Shown here piece by piece: positions 1 through 10,149 of a stretch of DNA of 64,000 nucleotides. The translations under genes were made by a program, and so were the position numbers. Position 1 is the first letter of the stretch; the number at the start of each line of letters is the position of its first letter. Under the pieces are notes generated by a model, which was not told the origin of the DNA, made no database searches, and was given only the letters and a program-made list of their open reading frames with translations. The DNA is from Strigamia acuminata (taxonomy: Eukaryota > Arthropoda > Chilopoda > Geophilomorpha > Linotaeniidae): assembly GCA_949358305.1 (NCBI GenBank), contig CASHSZ010000126.1, positions 62,001-126,000 on the forward strand, in the 5' to 3' direction.

Positions 1-113
1 GCGAAAAGAAGTGCTTGGAAACCAAACTAATGGAAGAAAACATTCAGTGCAGGTTTGGTTGTATTCTTACTATTCTACATACAATGCCATTTTCGTTTCC
101 CTATTTGTATCAG

Positions 114-495
114 ATTGCCTTTTCTCAATTCATCACACTTGCCTGACTGCAAAACATCAATTGAAGCCAAAGAGACACGCCGGTCTTACCTCAACGTGCA
201 TCTGAATTTTGAAGCTGTGCACATCTGTGGCTGCAATTCACCTTGCGATTATACAATTTACACCCCATTCACTGAATATTATAAAAACACACGACCAGCT
301 TTTAATGTAATAATTACAGTAATTCAACTTGAAAATAACTTAAGAGAAATTTTTCTACAACGGTTGTCTTTGCCATTGGTGAAATTAATTTGCGACATTG
401 GGTCAATTCTCGGCTTTTTTCTTGGAATATCTGCTCTATCATCATTTCAATTGCTGGAAAAATCCTTGCACAAATTTAATTTCATTAATTTTTAA
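114..495 (+). CDS. DEG/ENaC (pickpocket-like) channel, last exon, partial
   Basis: Final exon of an amiloride-sensitive (DEG/ENaC) cation-channel subunit, a plasma-membrane protein with two membrane spans. The in-frame peptide has the end of the Cys-rich extracellular domain (LP-x2-C, then CGCNSPCDYTIY, like the family CxCxxPC block), a pre-TM2 stretch, and TM2 with GSILGFFLGISALSS. That last motif is the family signature GSxxGxFLGxSxLS, including the GxS selectivity filter. The exon follows a pyrimidine-rich acceptor ending in AG at 112-113 and stops with TAA at 493-495. About 127 codons are present; the N-terminal exons lie upstream of the window. Family membership is clear from the motif order; subtype and ion selectivity cannot be told. 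Confidence 0.82.
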
Positions 496-510
496 ATGTA
501 CATTTCTACA

Positions 511-570
511 TTGATGCCTTTCAATTATACCAGATACATGCCATTCACTGAATATCAACCATTGAATAGA
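511..570 (+). pseudogene. Remnant of a second DEG/ENaC exon
   Basis: Bases 519-566 read NYTRYMPFTEYQPLNR, close to CDYTIYTPFTEYYKN in the preceding intact exon, and the DNA shares the run ccattcactgaatat. It looks like a short duplicate of that exon, cut off at 571 by a MITE. No continuing homology was found after the MITE. Seen directly: the peptide and DNA similarity. Inferred: a tandem-duplication remnant. Confidence 0.45.
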
Positions 571-1116
571 CAGGGTGGTCAGAAAGTCTGGCTCTATGTA
601 AATAATTCCCAAACTGTTCTAGATGTTGATTCAGAAAAATTATTATAAGGGTAGTATGTCGGGAGGAATCCAATTATGACATCCAACTTGACCTCAGAGG
701 TCATCTTCAAGGTCATCCATATTGTAACTCGAGAACTGTGACAGATAGAGCAAAAAAGTGAATTAGAAAGTTGTAGAGCATCATCCAATTAGTCTAGAAC
801 TGCTCTTAAAAAAATTATTTCTTACTAAAAAGTTTTGAGAAAAAAGGTCTGAAACATTAGTCTACTCTGCTTTGAAACCTAAAACTTATCATGTTGGAAT
901 GTATTTCCAAAATAAATTATTTCTTTTCTTTTGTGTTTCCTCTCTTCCACTTACAAGTATGACCGAATAAAGTGTCCTAATTCAGGATTAGCTTGGTTGC
1001 CTCAATATTTTTAGGTTACAAAGCTGAGTTACAATGCTGAGTAGACATTTTGCTGAATCAACATCTAGAACAGTTTGGGAATTATTTACATAGAACCAGA
1101 CTTTCTGACCACCCTG
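571..1116. mobile_element. MITE copy 1 (non-autonomous DNA transposon)
   Basis: A 546-bp element bounded by terminal inverted repeats of about 66 bp (571-636 against about 1051-1116) with only one mismatch by eye. The ends read CAGGGTGGTC...GACCACCCTG. No transposase ORF fits inside; the short ORFs are shadows of the repeat. TA follows the right end, but GA precedes the left end, so a TA duplication is possible but mutated. Superfamily (Tc1/mariner-like from ends and possible TA) is inferred. A second copy lies at 29546-30003 with its central part in opposite orientation. Confidence 0.85.
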
Positions 1117-2320
1117 TATATTCTTAGCCTTGTTATGCAATTTGGTGTGCTTAAAATATTATTAATCACAAACACTATTATCATAAACAGTTTACCTCCA
1201 CTTTAGAATTAAAACAAAAAATTACCAAACAATAAATGTAATTTATAACAAAATTATTATACTGTTTAGTAATAACTTTGGTCATCGTAATGCTCCATCT
1301 ATCTGGGATTTTTAAAATCTTGAATGATAAATTGCTAAGTGTTCCCAATTCAATTGATTATCACATTGTATCGAAGATCATTTCAATTACAATTACAAAT
1401 AAATTACAAATTTTTTCTCTACTTTGCTTGTGCGTGAATGTCTTGGAATGTTTTGACTTTTTCACGATTTTTTTTTTAAATTTTATCCGTTATTGTGTCG
1501 GAGTAAATTAGATGAGCAGTTTTCTACTAAACAGAAGGTGCTCTTTCTTTTTTCAATTGAGAATTTTGCTCTAACAGTCTTAGTTTAGAAGTTAGAGTTG
1601 GAATGACCTTGAAGAAAAGGTCAGAGGTAAAATTTTTTCACATTTTTGAAATGCCCTTACTTAGTTTACTAGTAGTACTACATCCGTTTCATTCATCTCA
1701 CTCAAATGGTCTTTTCGTTATTTGACTGGCTTCGTTCATTTGGGACACCCTATATAATTCTCATCAAATTTCCGACTCTTTTAATAAAGCTTATTTTCAT
1801 ATAAAATAAGCTTGAGTTATTCTAATAACACAGACAAAAGCTAGGTGATTAACTCATCCCCAAAACCACGTAACAATATCCTCACTTCTACCATTGTAGC
1901 AATATTTAGTGATCCAAATATGTTCAGACACTTTCCCAATCACATGTGAAGAGACTATACCTATTGGGCAAGACATTTTTATGTCAAATATGGGCAAGAA
2001 GTGTCACATCACAAATGGAGTGAATAATTATTTTGCTTCTCAATTTCAAAAAATTACTGTACTGTACGGTAGCTGGAGTTCTGCAAATGTTAGGAAGCTG
2101 AAACTTTGGGTTTTTACCATTTATAAATGTTAGTTGGTCAAAAATTGGTCATTTTTATTGCATGTAATAATACATAGCACCTGGAGAAAGTCCTTTAATA
2201 GTATGCCTATAAAACCTTGTGTGTTAAAAAAATGCGTCACCATGGCAATAACATATCATTAAAGTAACAATATCACATGTATGATCTAACTTATGATACA
2301 TTCCTCCCTAAAACCATAAA
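1117..2320. other. AT-rich non-coding stretch
   Basis: I see no supportable gene here. It holds a near-perfect 27-bp palindrome at 1787-1813 (arms AAGCTTATTTT) and, at about 1737-1753, GGGACACCCTATATA, which resembles the end of a small DNA transposon of the CAGGGTGTC type without a recognisable partner end. The short ORFs are not protein-like. Confidence 0.5.
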
Positions 2321-2321
2321 T

Positions 2322-3075
2322 GAGACTTTTCTTATTGATTTCAAAAAGCAAAAAAAAAATAAAATAAAAAATTAATGATATCTAAAAAAATAAAAAAATA
2401 TATTAATTTTAAAGAGTAAATGTTTACCTCAAATTTTGTCAATCATTGGGTAACATCCAATCATCCAATCATTTAAGTTTGTGCAGTTGTCATTTCGATC
2501 TACATGATCAAGTAAGCTACTAATATGATGTTCCAACATGATTATTAATTATATACTACAACATTTAGACCAATTAACCAACTGTAGAAAGCTTCTGTTG
2601 TTGATCTTTTGCCACACAATGAGACAAGATAAGAGAAACCAGACTGTTCTTATTGATTTTAAAAAGTAAATAAAACAATTTTTACAGCAGTAAACAGACA
2701 TTGCTTGAAACTTGTTTCCAATTTCATGAAAATGTTATTAAGTTCAACGAATGTATTACGAAAGATATTAAATAAATAAAAAAGTAACGATACAGTATTT
2801 AACTAAACAAGAAAAAATTCAATTCTAAAGAGCAAATGTTTACCTCAGATGTTGCCAATCATTATCACTGCCGTGTAAGTTGGTGCAGTTGTTATTTCGA
2901 TCTACATGATCAACCACTCAAGCAAGTTTGGCAGGCTTTGCGTCGTAAATAATACAAGTAAGCTACTAATATGATGTTCCAACATGATTATAAAGTATGT
3001 ACTACAACATTTAGACCAATTAACCAACTGTACCAATTGTTGTTGATCTTTTGCCACACAATAAGACAAGGTAAG
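2322..3075. repeat. Two imperfect tandem copies of a 0.3-0.4 kb unit
   Basis: Unit 1 (about 2322-2640) and unit 2 (about 2641-3075) share the same ordered blocks: cttattgattt-aaaaag, aatgtttacctca, tttcgatctacatgatca, agtaagctactaatatgatg, catttagaccaattaacc and cttttgccacacaa. Unit 2 carries extra sequence at about 2690-2800 and 2910-2950. The array ends about 55 bp before the solo LTR. Function is unknown; no coding potential is seen. Confidence 0.7.
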
Positions 3076-3130
3076 AGAAAATCGAAATTGTAAACATTTA
3101 TGTATAACAGAGACAGCAATGCAATAAATT

Positions 3131-3716
3131 TGTGACCGTCAGGCCACCTGGGGTGACCTACGTCACTGCCACACACCACTATACGGCCCCAAGATCACCC
3201 CCTGATTGGGCAAGGTGATCTAGCCCGGGGGAAGGAGGGAGCTGAGTGGTGTGGGGAGGAGTTGCAGAGAGAGAGTGTGCGGACACCAACCAGAGCGGTC
3301 GTGTGTTAAGAGCCTAAGGACTGGCAGTGAACCCAGAGACAAGGCATGTCCCGTCCGAGAAGACTCTGCACTCCTCCCCATTCACCACAGTGACACTCAC
3401 TGTCATGGCGTCGGTCGTGATGCAGCCTCCATGAGTGGCTACTGCGGGTCATAGGTAAGTACGACATGAATGTAATGTTGAACCGGCCACGTCACCCATT
3501 GGGCTCCCGCCCAGTGTGTGACGGGCCGGTTGCCGGTGCGGCGTGCCTTCGTGGCACCCCTGCAACGGGTAACGGGATTCCCCATACCCCTAGACAACGC
3601 AATAAAGGCCAACCAACCAATATTGTGGGAATCTTCGTTATTATTTACGTGAGTATGCGTCCCACACCTGAGTAATTAGTCCCCTAATGGCCCAGGCGAA
3701 GACCATAGCAGTCACA
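3131..3716 (+). mobile_element. Solo LTR with AAATT target-site duplication
   Basis: A 586-bp LTR begins TGTGACCG and ends CAGTCACA, so it has the TG...CA ends plus a 6-bp inverted end TGTGAC/GTCACA. It is flanked by a perfect 5-bp duplication AAATT (3126-3130 and 3717-3721), which proves its limits. An AATAAA signal lies near 3600. No internal region follows, so this is a recombination product of a full element. A truncated relative lies at 28903-29110. The superfamily is not determinable from the LTR alone. Confidence 0.88.
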
Positions 3717-3816
3717 AAATTCACTAAATGCAATGCTATCCTGTGTGTCATCACAGCTAATATCCAACATCAGTAAAGTTTACGTTTGCAAGTACTCCAC
3801 ACACATTGTTGCAGTC

Positions 3817-4147
3817 ATGAACCAGTTACGAAGATTGAGAAAAAAGAAAATTGAAAAAATTGCCAAAGATTTCCTCAAGATTCACAAAACAGAAACAGCA
3901 ATACACAACCTATTTTTTCCACGATCATCATTGTTCAACAACAAAAGCCGGGTGTTAATGACCATTCTTGCGTTATCTCTATGCATGTACCAATGCTGCG
4001 ATGTCATCATTCTCTACAAAAGCAAGCCTGTAAAAGTTGATGCATTCTTCAGAGAACCAGCAATTGATGATTATCCTGCAATTTCTATTATATCACAAGA
4101 AACGGATGACAGTTTGATATACGAAAAAGAGAATTCAGACAAGAAAG
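3817..4147 (+). CDS. DEG/ENaC (pickpocket-like) channel, first coding exon
   Basis: N-terminal part of a second DEG/ENaC subunit. The start ATG at 3817 gives a basic cytoplasmic tail (MNQLRRLRKKK), a T-x-IH motif in the place of the family HG region (here HN rather than HG), TM1 (about residues 48-70, SRVLMTILALSLCMYQCCDV), then YKSKPV and DYPAIS, matching the post-TM1 Y...YPAVTIC block. The exon ends at a strong donor AAAG|GTACGT (phase 1). An earlier in-frame ATG at 3733 exists but adds an unconserved leader. Later exons were not found; the intron appears to hold the large element nest that follows. The missing HG glycine is notable, since that residue affects gating in the family. Confidence 0.72.
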
Positions 4148-4337
4148 GTACGTGGTTAGAAGCTTTGGATTAGAGCCAAATTTCTCATTATGCACCTTAA
4201 GCACAAAATATAAAATAAAATATACAATGTCGCGGTCCTACTTTCTCTCGTCGCTAATAAGTGGTATGAGTCACTTACAATCTCACAACACCGCTTTACT
4301 CAAGCGGTTACCCAAAAGAATGGAATATGACAAACAA

Positions 4338-4735
4338 TGTAAAAGGGTAAAATATAATAAAGATTTATTTGATCTTATATTACAGGTAAAATAGGAATTA
4401 AGTATGAGATGAGGGTAAAAGGTAAGGTGTGTAAAGGATGGCGGGAAACTGGTCGAGGTCGTCCTTTGTTGGCGCTCTGGATCCAAGATGGCGTCCGCGT
4501 GGCAACGTGGTGTCGTCTTGGGCCGGCGTGGCAATATATGGCGTCCTCGTCTCACGTTTCTGGTCTGTCCTTCGGGCTCACGCTGGTCGGGCGCGAGGGA
4601 ATGCCTAGTTAAAGGGCTTACTTCTGGTCTGTTGTCTAGGTTTTTGTTTGGTTGTCCGGCGAAGCACACAGCGGCGGACGCTTGGTGGTTCCCGGCGAAG
4701 CACACAGCGGCGGGAACGCTCGTCGTGGTTTGTAC
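4338..4735 (-). mobile_element. LTR X, segment 1 (3' end in its own orientation)
   Basis: First piece of an 889-bp minus-strand LTR, rebuilt from 4338-4735, 20294-20728 and 28445-28500. The outer ends are TG...CA, flanked by a 4-bp duplication ACAA (4334-4337 and 28501-28504). On the minus strand an AATAAA lies close to this end, as expected for the 3' part of an LTR. A direct repeat of about 20 bp (CGGCGAAGCACACAGCGGCG) occurs twice at about 4655-4715. Copia element 1 inserted at TGTAC immediately to the right. Short ORFs here are not supported as genes. Confidence 0.6.
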
Positions 4736-5209
4736 TGTTGTTTTCCGATACCAAATAGTGCTCCGTACTCATCACGGATATTATTAGTATTTTTCCCAGC
4801 ATCAAGCTGAATCCTATATTTATTTAGTCTTTAATTGATTATTTAGCATTGGGCATAATGCTGCCCGCAGCTTAGCATTATATAAGTTTACCTTTTCCAA
4901 CACCAGATGGTGTCACTTGTACTTTTCACAAATCCAAGATGTCAGCCTGCACGTATGCAGTGCTTTATCATTGCTTTTCATCCAAATGGATTCACATTGT
5001 AAGTTTTGCTTTTATTTATTAAATATATGTTATTTTTACACTGCCTAGTTGTTGTTTAGCTGCGGATAAGCACGTTTTCCACGTGCGGCAGCTCTTTTCT
5101 GCTCGCCATTAGCGGCGACGTTGCGCGCCCGCCATTTCGGCCGCGCATTCGCGTTATTCACGCTTCCACACGGTCGTACAGACCGCCAAGCGCCTCCTCC
5201 TCTGCTACA
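4736..5209 (+). repeat. Copia 1 5' LTR
   Basis: 474-bp LTR with TGTTG...TACA ends. No base difference was found by eye from the 3' LTR at 19815-20288. Confidence 0.95.
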
Positions 5210-5211
5210 AG

Positions 5212-5227
5212 TGGTAGCAGAGGGTGG
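5212..5227 (+). promoter_or_regulatory. Copia 1 primer-binding site (initiator tRNA-Met)
   Basis: TGGTAGCAGAGGGTGG starts 3 nt after the LTR. It is complementary to the 3' end of eukaryotic initiator tRNA-Met (TGGTAGCAGAGGATGG) with one mismatch. Confidence 0.8.
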
Positions 5228-6089
5228 TTGCCACCTAACCGGCCATTATTTGTCTAATATTCGACGTAATTTTCGCGAAATTCGCGATTTTTGCGCCGAA
5301 ATTTGTCTATTTTCAGCTATCGTCGATTTCCGTCTCGATTCGCGTTCGCCGACGTATCACCGACGTTCCAAGCGACGAACGTCGTGTATAGCATCATTGT
5401 TAACCTGTTTTAGTCCGGAATTGTGCGGGTTTTCGCAAATTCCGCGACGAAATTTATTTATTTTCAGATTTCACGTCAAATGCGATTCTCGTCACTGCTT
5501 AGCGAGTTGCGGCAGTTACCACTAGAATCGAATACAAGTTATTCGCGGCTTAGTTCCCCGGTGAACGGTCGTTATACGCCGATCTATTCAAGTGGAAGAA
5601 GAGCCTCGAATTTTTCGAAAAGGGTTCGAGCATTAACGTTCGAATCAGCGTTTTCACCAGCTTTTCGAGAAAGCTGCGCCGTGCCTTCATTTGCACGTGA
5701 ATTGCAACCGCAATTGACTCATCTATTTCGCCTTTTTGTCGATTTAATTATTGTTAGCATTAAGGGGGATTTTGGAGTGGGTTTATTAGAATCCTTGGCA
5801 CCCTACGCTCGAATCCGGGCAAGTGTCATTGTATTCTGTGATTAGGCTGAGCCCTGCGCCACCTAGCATTCCCGAGACCCCAGGCGGTCGCAAAGGACGC
5901 TAGGGGGACACTAATCACAGGTTGTCAGTCAATCTTAGAATTGACTCCCCTTCTGGTTATCCGCTTAGAACCACGTGGGATTGTGAAGTGTTGTGAAGTG
6001 TTGTGCTCCGGAATCATCGTGTGCTTCAAACGTACCATTCCTAGTTCAGTGTGCTTCATTACGAATCATTTCGCCGTCTTCACGTCATT
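5228..6089 (+). other. Copia 1 leader, untranslated
   Basis: About 860 bp between PBS and Gag start. Short ORFs occur but are not conserved with copia 2. Several phrases (for example tctattttcag and ggaattttgg-like text) are shared with the copia 2 leader, so this is normal leader sequence. Confidence 0.7.
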
Positions 6090-7770
6090 ATGTCGAAATC
6101 CGCAGATGGCAATTCCGGACGTCTCCCAATTCTCAGCGTAGGAAACTACGAACTTTGGCAGCGCTCAATGCGCATGGTGCTGAGAAGCGAGGAATTATGG
6201 GACCACGTGACGGAAGAAGAAGAAGAAGAATTCTTAAAAACTGCCGGAGATAAAGAGAAAAAGAAATACAAGCGTCGCAAAGCCAAAGCGTTAGGACTCA
6301 TATATTGTTCCGTGAGCGAGGCTAAAAAGTCTGCGCTAGATGACTGCAAGACCCCTAAAGAGGCTTGGGACATTTTAGCCAATATTTACGCGCCATCATC
6401 ACGTGCGCGACAGGCAGCCATGCGCCGTGAATTTCTGAATTTGCGCCTGGAACAAGGCGAAGACATGGCTGATTTTCTAAGTCGCGTAGACTACCATGTC
6501 CGCCAAATGAAGGACATCGGAGAGATAACTTCGCCTGATCACCATGCTTACCAATACTTGGACTTATTGCCTCGTGAATATTCACAGATTTCATTCACAA
6601 CATATCATTTGCCCAACGGTGAATTTACGCCAAAGAAAGTGGCTGAGCAATTACTCGCGGAACACATGCGACTTAAAGCGATGGACTCGCGCGATTTGGA
6701 CAGTTCGAAATCATCACGTGCCTACGCTGGTGAAAAACAGCGTGGAAGAAACCGTTCCCGACCCCCTAGACAGTTATCTTCGGTGCAATGCTTCAATTGC
6801 CAGGAATATGGACATTATGCTAACAAATGCCCATTACCACCTCGCCGAGATGACAAAAATCAACCAACGGCATCACTTCAAAGGAAGCCGAGGAGTTCCA
6901 GCCGTAAACGCAACAAGAACTCGAACCGGGATGATTCCAGACCAAGGGGGAATTCCAGCGCCAGGCGGGAAACAAACTTTTTCGCCAGTGCTCCGCAAGC
7001 CATGCAGTTGCCCACAATTCACTTTACTCAGTCACATGAATGGATTGTGGATTGTGGGGCGACCGACCACGTGTGCCACGTTCAAGCATGGTTTCAGGAT
7101 TTCGTCAAGGTTGTGCCCTTTAACATTGCATTAGGCCAAGGACACTCTGAAGTTCTCGGCAAGGGCAAAGTCCGAATTGTCACGATGATCAACAACGTAG
7201 AATGTGTTGCAAATCTTCAAGATGTGCTGTTCGCGCCAAAATTCGAGGCGAATCTAATTTCCGTGTCAAAAATGGACAAAGCCAAACATCACATCCACAT
7301 TTGGGATGGTGGAGTTCACGTTTACAAGTCTGATATCGATCATCCAATGCTTCGAGCCAAAGAAAAGGGCGGCCTCTATTATGTGGACGGTTTGTGCCCA
7401 CCTTCAACACTGATGTCAACAGTGGATGCGCCTATTGCGCAGTCGACCGCTCCGACTCGAACATTAGTCACAGCGGAAGAGGATTTCATCCAGTATCCCA
7501 AGGCAAGGAAAAAGTCAAAAGATCCTGAACTCTTTACTGATTTTCGGCTTGAATTTCCTCCCTTGCCAAATGAACTTCCTCCGCCTATTCCTGTTAAGAC
7601 AACCCAGTCCAAGACACCTCCCGTGCCTATTCCTACCAAGACATTACCTCAAGTCCCGTCCTTTGCCGACACATTAAAGGCAATTCCCTCAAATCCGAAA
7701 CCGAATTCAAGGCCAACCAACGCAAAGACGGTTGCAGCGCCTACGGTCCGGAAGGATGCGACGGGGATAT
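6090..7770 (+). CDS. Copia 1 Gag and protease (5' part of split polyprotein)
   Basis: Start ATG at 6090 is chosen because its product aligns with the copia 2 start (MSKSADGNSGRLPIL against MKKATDQSSGHVPIL). Residues about 1-220 form a UBN2/copia-type Gag with the WDILANIYAPSS and MADFLSRVD blocks. A CCHC zinc knuckle CFNCQEYGHYANKC lies near residue 235, then a basic linker and an aspartic protease with WIVDCGATDHV. Past the protease is a Pro-rich linker. The frame is cut at 7770 by the nested gypsy element just before the GAG-pre-integrase motif and resumes exactly in frame at 16474, after removal of that element and one ATAT duplication. Confidence 0.93.
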
Positions 7771-8271
7771 TGTTACGTGGCTAAATGGGGATTGATTTAG
7801 TCCTACGTGACATGAATTTAATCAAGAATGACACAGGGTTTTATATGTAAAATGCCTACTGGCTTTATTAATCAAAGTCGGACATTTACTAACGTAAATG
7901 TTCGGTCAACAGCTCTTATTACATTTGTTCATTTATTAACCTAAAATATAAATCATTCATTCAATTCAAATAAATAACTAAATAAGGATGATGCTGTTGT
8001 CAATTCAATTCAGTTTAGAAAACCTAGTCCTGCCTGACCGTCAACCGGCTGGCAGTAGTAGGTGAAGGTAACAGTTTGAGACTCAAAAGAGATCTGAGCT
8101 CTCTGGCTTAATCAACTCACTAAGTAAACTCCTATTCCCCCTATCAACTAAGTTGAACGGTCTGTGCATCTTATTAGGTGCGCAGCGCCGTCTAGTGAGA
8201 ATTCATTACATTAAATGCCTAACAGAGCAAGCAGAGCCAGCCGATACACGGTACGGCTCTACCGCGTAACA
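7771..8271 (-). repeat. Gypsy-Ulp 3' LTR
   Basis: 501 bp; the left copy is the 3' LTR because the element reads on the minus strand. It differs from the other LTR at about two bases (near 7813 and 8249). Confidence 0.93.
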
Positions 8272-8283
8272 GCCCCCCCCTTT
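8272..8283 (-). promoter_or_regulatory. Gypsy-Ulp polypurine tract
   Basis: The plus strand reads gccccccccttt; on the element strand this is a purine run aaagggggggg directly before the 3' LTR. Confidence 0.8.
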
Positions 8284-8678
8284 AATTTTTTCGGTCTCTC
8301 GAAAAACAATGAATTGTTCTAACTAACGCATCTCCTTTTACATAAAAAATTTTCAAATCATAAACACAATTTTACAATTTTGAGAATCTCTTTTCATCAT
8401 CCTTATTTTTACAAAAATATAATATGATACACTTTTCAATGTTTATAAATGTCATAGTCACTTTTTATTACACTTTTTACATTGGAAACAATTTTCAAAG
8501 TTCAAAATTAAATAAAATTAACACTTTTCATCAATAATAACACTTTTTGGTTTTTGTTTTATATTACTTTTTTTTCAGTTTTCAATTTTCTATAAAATAA
8601 AAAAACACACACACAAAAAAAATGTTCAAAGTTCGTGTTGATTTTACACTTATTCACTTAAAGAAGTTAAAGTTCACT
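8284..8678 (-). other. Gypsy-Ulp 3' untranslated, AT-rich
   Basis: About 395 bp of AT-rich sequence between the protease ORF and the PPT. No gene is seen. Confidence 0.7.
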
Positions 8679-10076
8679 TCACTCTCCTCCTTCTGCTTGA
8701 TCCTTCTTATCTTCTTCTTTGATCAACTCGAATGGGAGAATTTCACGGTTTGCAATCTCATACACAAATCGTAAGCGTAACTCACACGGCTCCCCAAACT
8801 GCATTAAGTCACGGTCTTCAACGTATCTTCTAATGAAGTAGAGTATGATGGTTGGGCCACAGCTGTCATTATCCAATTGGTGCATACGTGGCGGGTCCCA
8901 ACGTATGAATTTGTTTGGAAACTTTACTCCTGCATCCATCAACGAGTACCTTAAAGATTCCCACTTTGGATATGTGCGCTCTACTGGTCCGCTTGGGTCA
9001 TAAAGCACGTATTGGGTTGGCTTTTTCCGCCAATCCACTATGAAAAGCTGCCAATGCTCCTCAATAGGAACTGGAAACACCCAAATCTTCTTTTGAGCAC
9101 TTGGAAGTCTCTTCATTAGCCAATAGATCGCTTCCTTTCGTTTAGCTGGGTCCACCATTTTGTAGACCCACTCAGATTGAATTGGTGCCAATATGGGATA
9201 TCGTTCTTCTAACAGTTGGAGGTAGTGATCAACGACGCTGTCATACGTCCAGCTCTGTCGTCCCGGCGTTAGATCGCCTAATGCTGCCATCTGGTAGTTC
9301 ATGACTTTAATCGGCGGACAACCTACGGCGTCGAATGCTAAGTCATATTTTGGCGCATTACTATAATCTAATGCAAGTCCGAGAGCCTGGACCTGTCGTG
9401 CAGCGTCCAACTCCACACGGTATACCCGTATAGGAGTGGGAAACACTACACTAGGGTCCTGGAAGGACTCTCTTCTCGCTAGGGCGATGGCTTTTAAAAT
9501 ATTTTTTCTTATCTTCGCCTCCTGGATCAGCAAAGCATTCGCCCCTGTTCTCCACAACTGGTAGTCGGGCAATCCCATCACTCCTTTTAATTTCCTGGCT
9601 CTAATGGCGTTGACCATATTCCGGTGCTCCATTCGCAAATCATTTAATCGGCGTTTGTTTCGATCAACGGTGTGACGCATTTCTTCTTCCCGGATTCTTT
9701 TCGATTGCTCGTCAAACACTTTCTTCTTTTGTGCTTTCTTATCTCGTTTCAATTGTCGATTTTTACGACGACGACGCAATAAGCCTTCTTCACCCTTTGT
9801 TAATGGTCCTGCATATTTCTTTTTATCTTCCTCCGCCTTCTGTTTTCCTTCTGTAAACGGGCGTGGGCAGTTAACCAATTCGTCCAAAGTTTTACTTGTG
9901 CTCGGCTTATTTGCTAAATAAATTTCCAAGTCATCGCCTTTCTTAAGTTGACGTTCCAAAAGATCGCCCACTTGCATCGAGCAAACCGAATCCGCATCGC
10001 TGTCACTGTCACTACGCACATCCATCCGATCAAATTTGCTTGCCATTTCGTCCATTCGGATTGGAATCACACACAA
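8679..10076 (-). CDS. Ulp1/SENP-like (C48) cysteine protease ORF of the gypsy element
   Basis: An uninterrupted 465-codon ORF that starts 73 nt after the pol stop. The N-terminal part is acidic and Ser-rich, then strongly basic and probably coiled (about residues 100-170). The C-terminal domain shows the order of a Ulp1-fold protease: EEHWQLFIVDW (His about 341), YVLYDPSGP (Asp about 360), HQLDNDSCGPTI (Gln about 400, Cys about 406). That is the His-Asp-Gln-Cys set with HW and DxCG motifs. Ulp1/SENP enzymes cleave SUMO or other ubiquitin-like conjugates; whether this one does is not known. There is no signal peptide or membrane span, so it is not an envelope. Expression would need reinitiation or a spliced mRNA. 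Alternative: another C48-like or adenain-like peptidase. Confidence 0.75.
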   Translation of the reverse strand: MCVIPIRMDEMASKFDRMDVRSDSDSDADSVCSMQVGDLLERQLKKGDDLEIYLANKPSTSKTLDELVNCPRPFTEGKQKAEEDKKKYAGPLTKGEEGLLRRRRKNRQLKRDKKAQKKKVFDEQSKRIREEEMRHTVDRNKRRLNDLRMEHRNMVNAIRARKLKGVMGLPDYQLWRTGANALLIQEAKIRKNILKAIALARRESFQDPSVVFPTPIRVYRVELDAARQVQALGLALDYSNAPKYDLAFDAVGCPPIKVMNYQMAALGDLTPGRQSWTYDSVVDHYLQLLEERYPILAPIQSEWVYKMVDPAKRKEAIYWLMKRLPSAQKKIWVFPVPIEEHWQLFIVDWRKKPTQYVLYDPSGPVERTYPKWESLRYSLMDAGVKFPNKFIRWDPPRMHQLDNDSCGPTIILYFIRRYVEDRDLMQFGEPCELRLRFVYEIANREILPFELIKEEDKKDQAEGGE

Positions 10077-10149
10077 ATCAACTGCTGCTGTTATTAATGC
10101 TTTAGGTTTCTTTGAGTCACACAGTAAACCCGGTTCGTCTCAGAAAACC

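Noticed and set aside
594-788. 64-codon minus-strand ORF in the MITE, similar to 29533-29763
   Set aside because: It only follows from the two MITE copies; not a transposase.
1278-1511. 77-codon hydrophobic ORF after MITE 1
   Set aside because: AT-rich chance ORF with no DEG/ENaC or other motif.
4283-4787. ORFs of 99 and 140 codons left of copia 1
   Set aside because: They lie in LTR X sequence, cross the copia 1 border, and have no recognisable domain.
5121-5845. ORFs of 134 and 140 codons in the copia 1 LTR and leader
   Set aside because: They run over the LTR/PBS border and have no counterpart in copia 2.
8679-10076. Envelope gene of an errantivirus
   Set aside because: No signal peptide, cleavage site or membrane span; the Ulp1-like motifs explain the ORF better.
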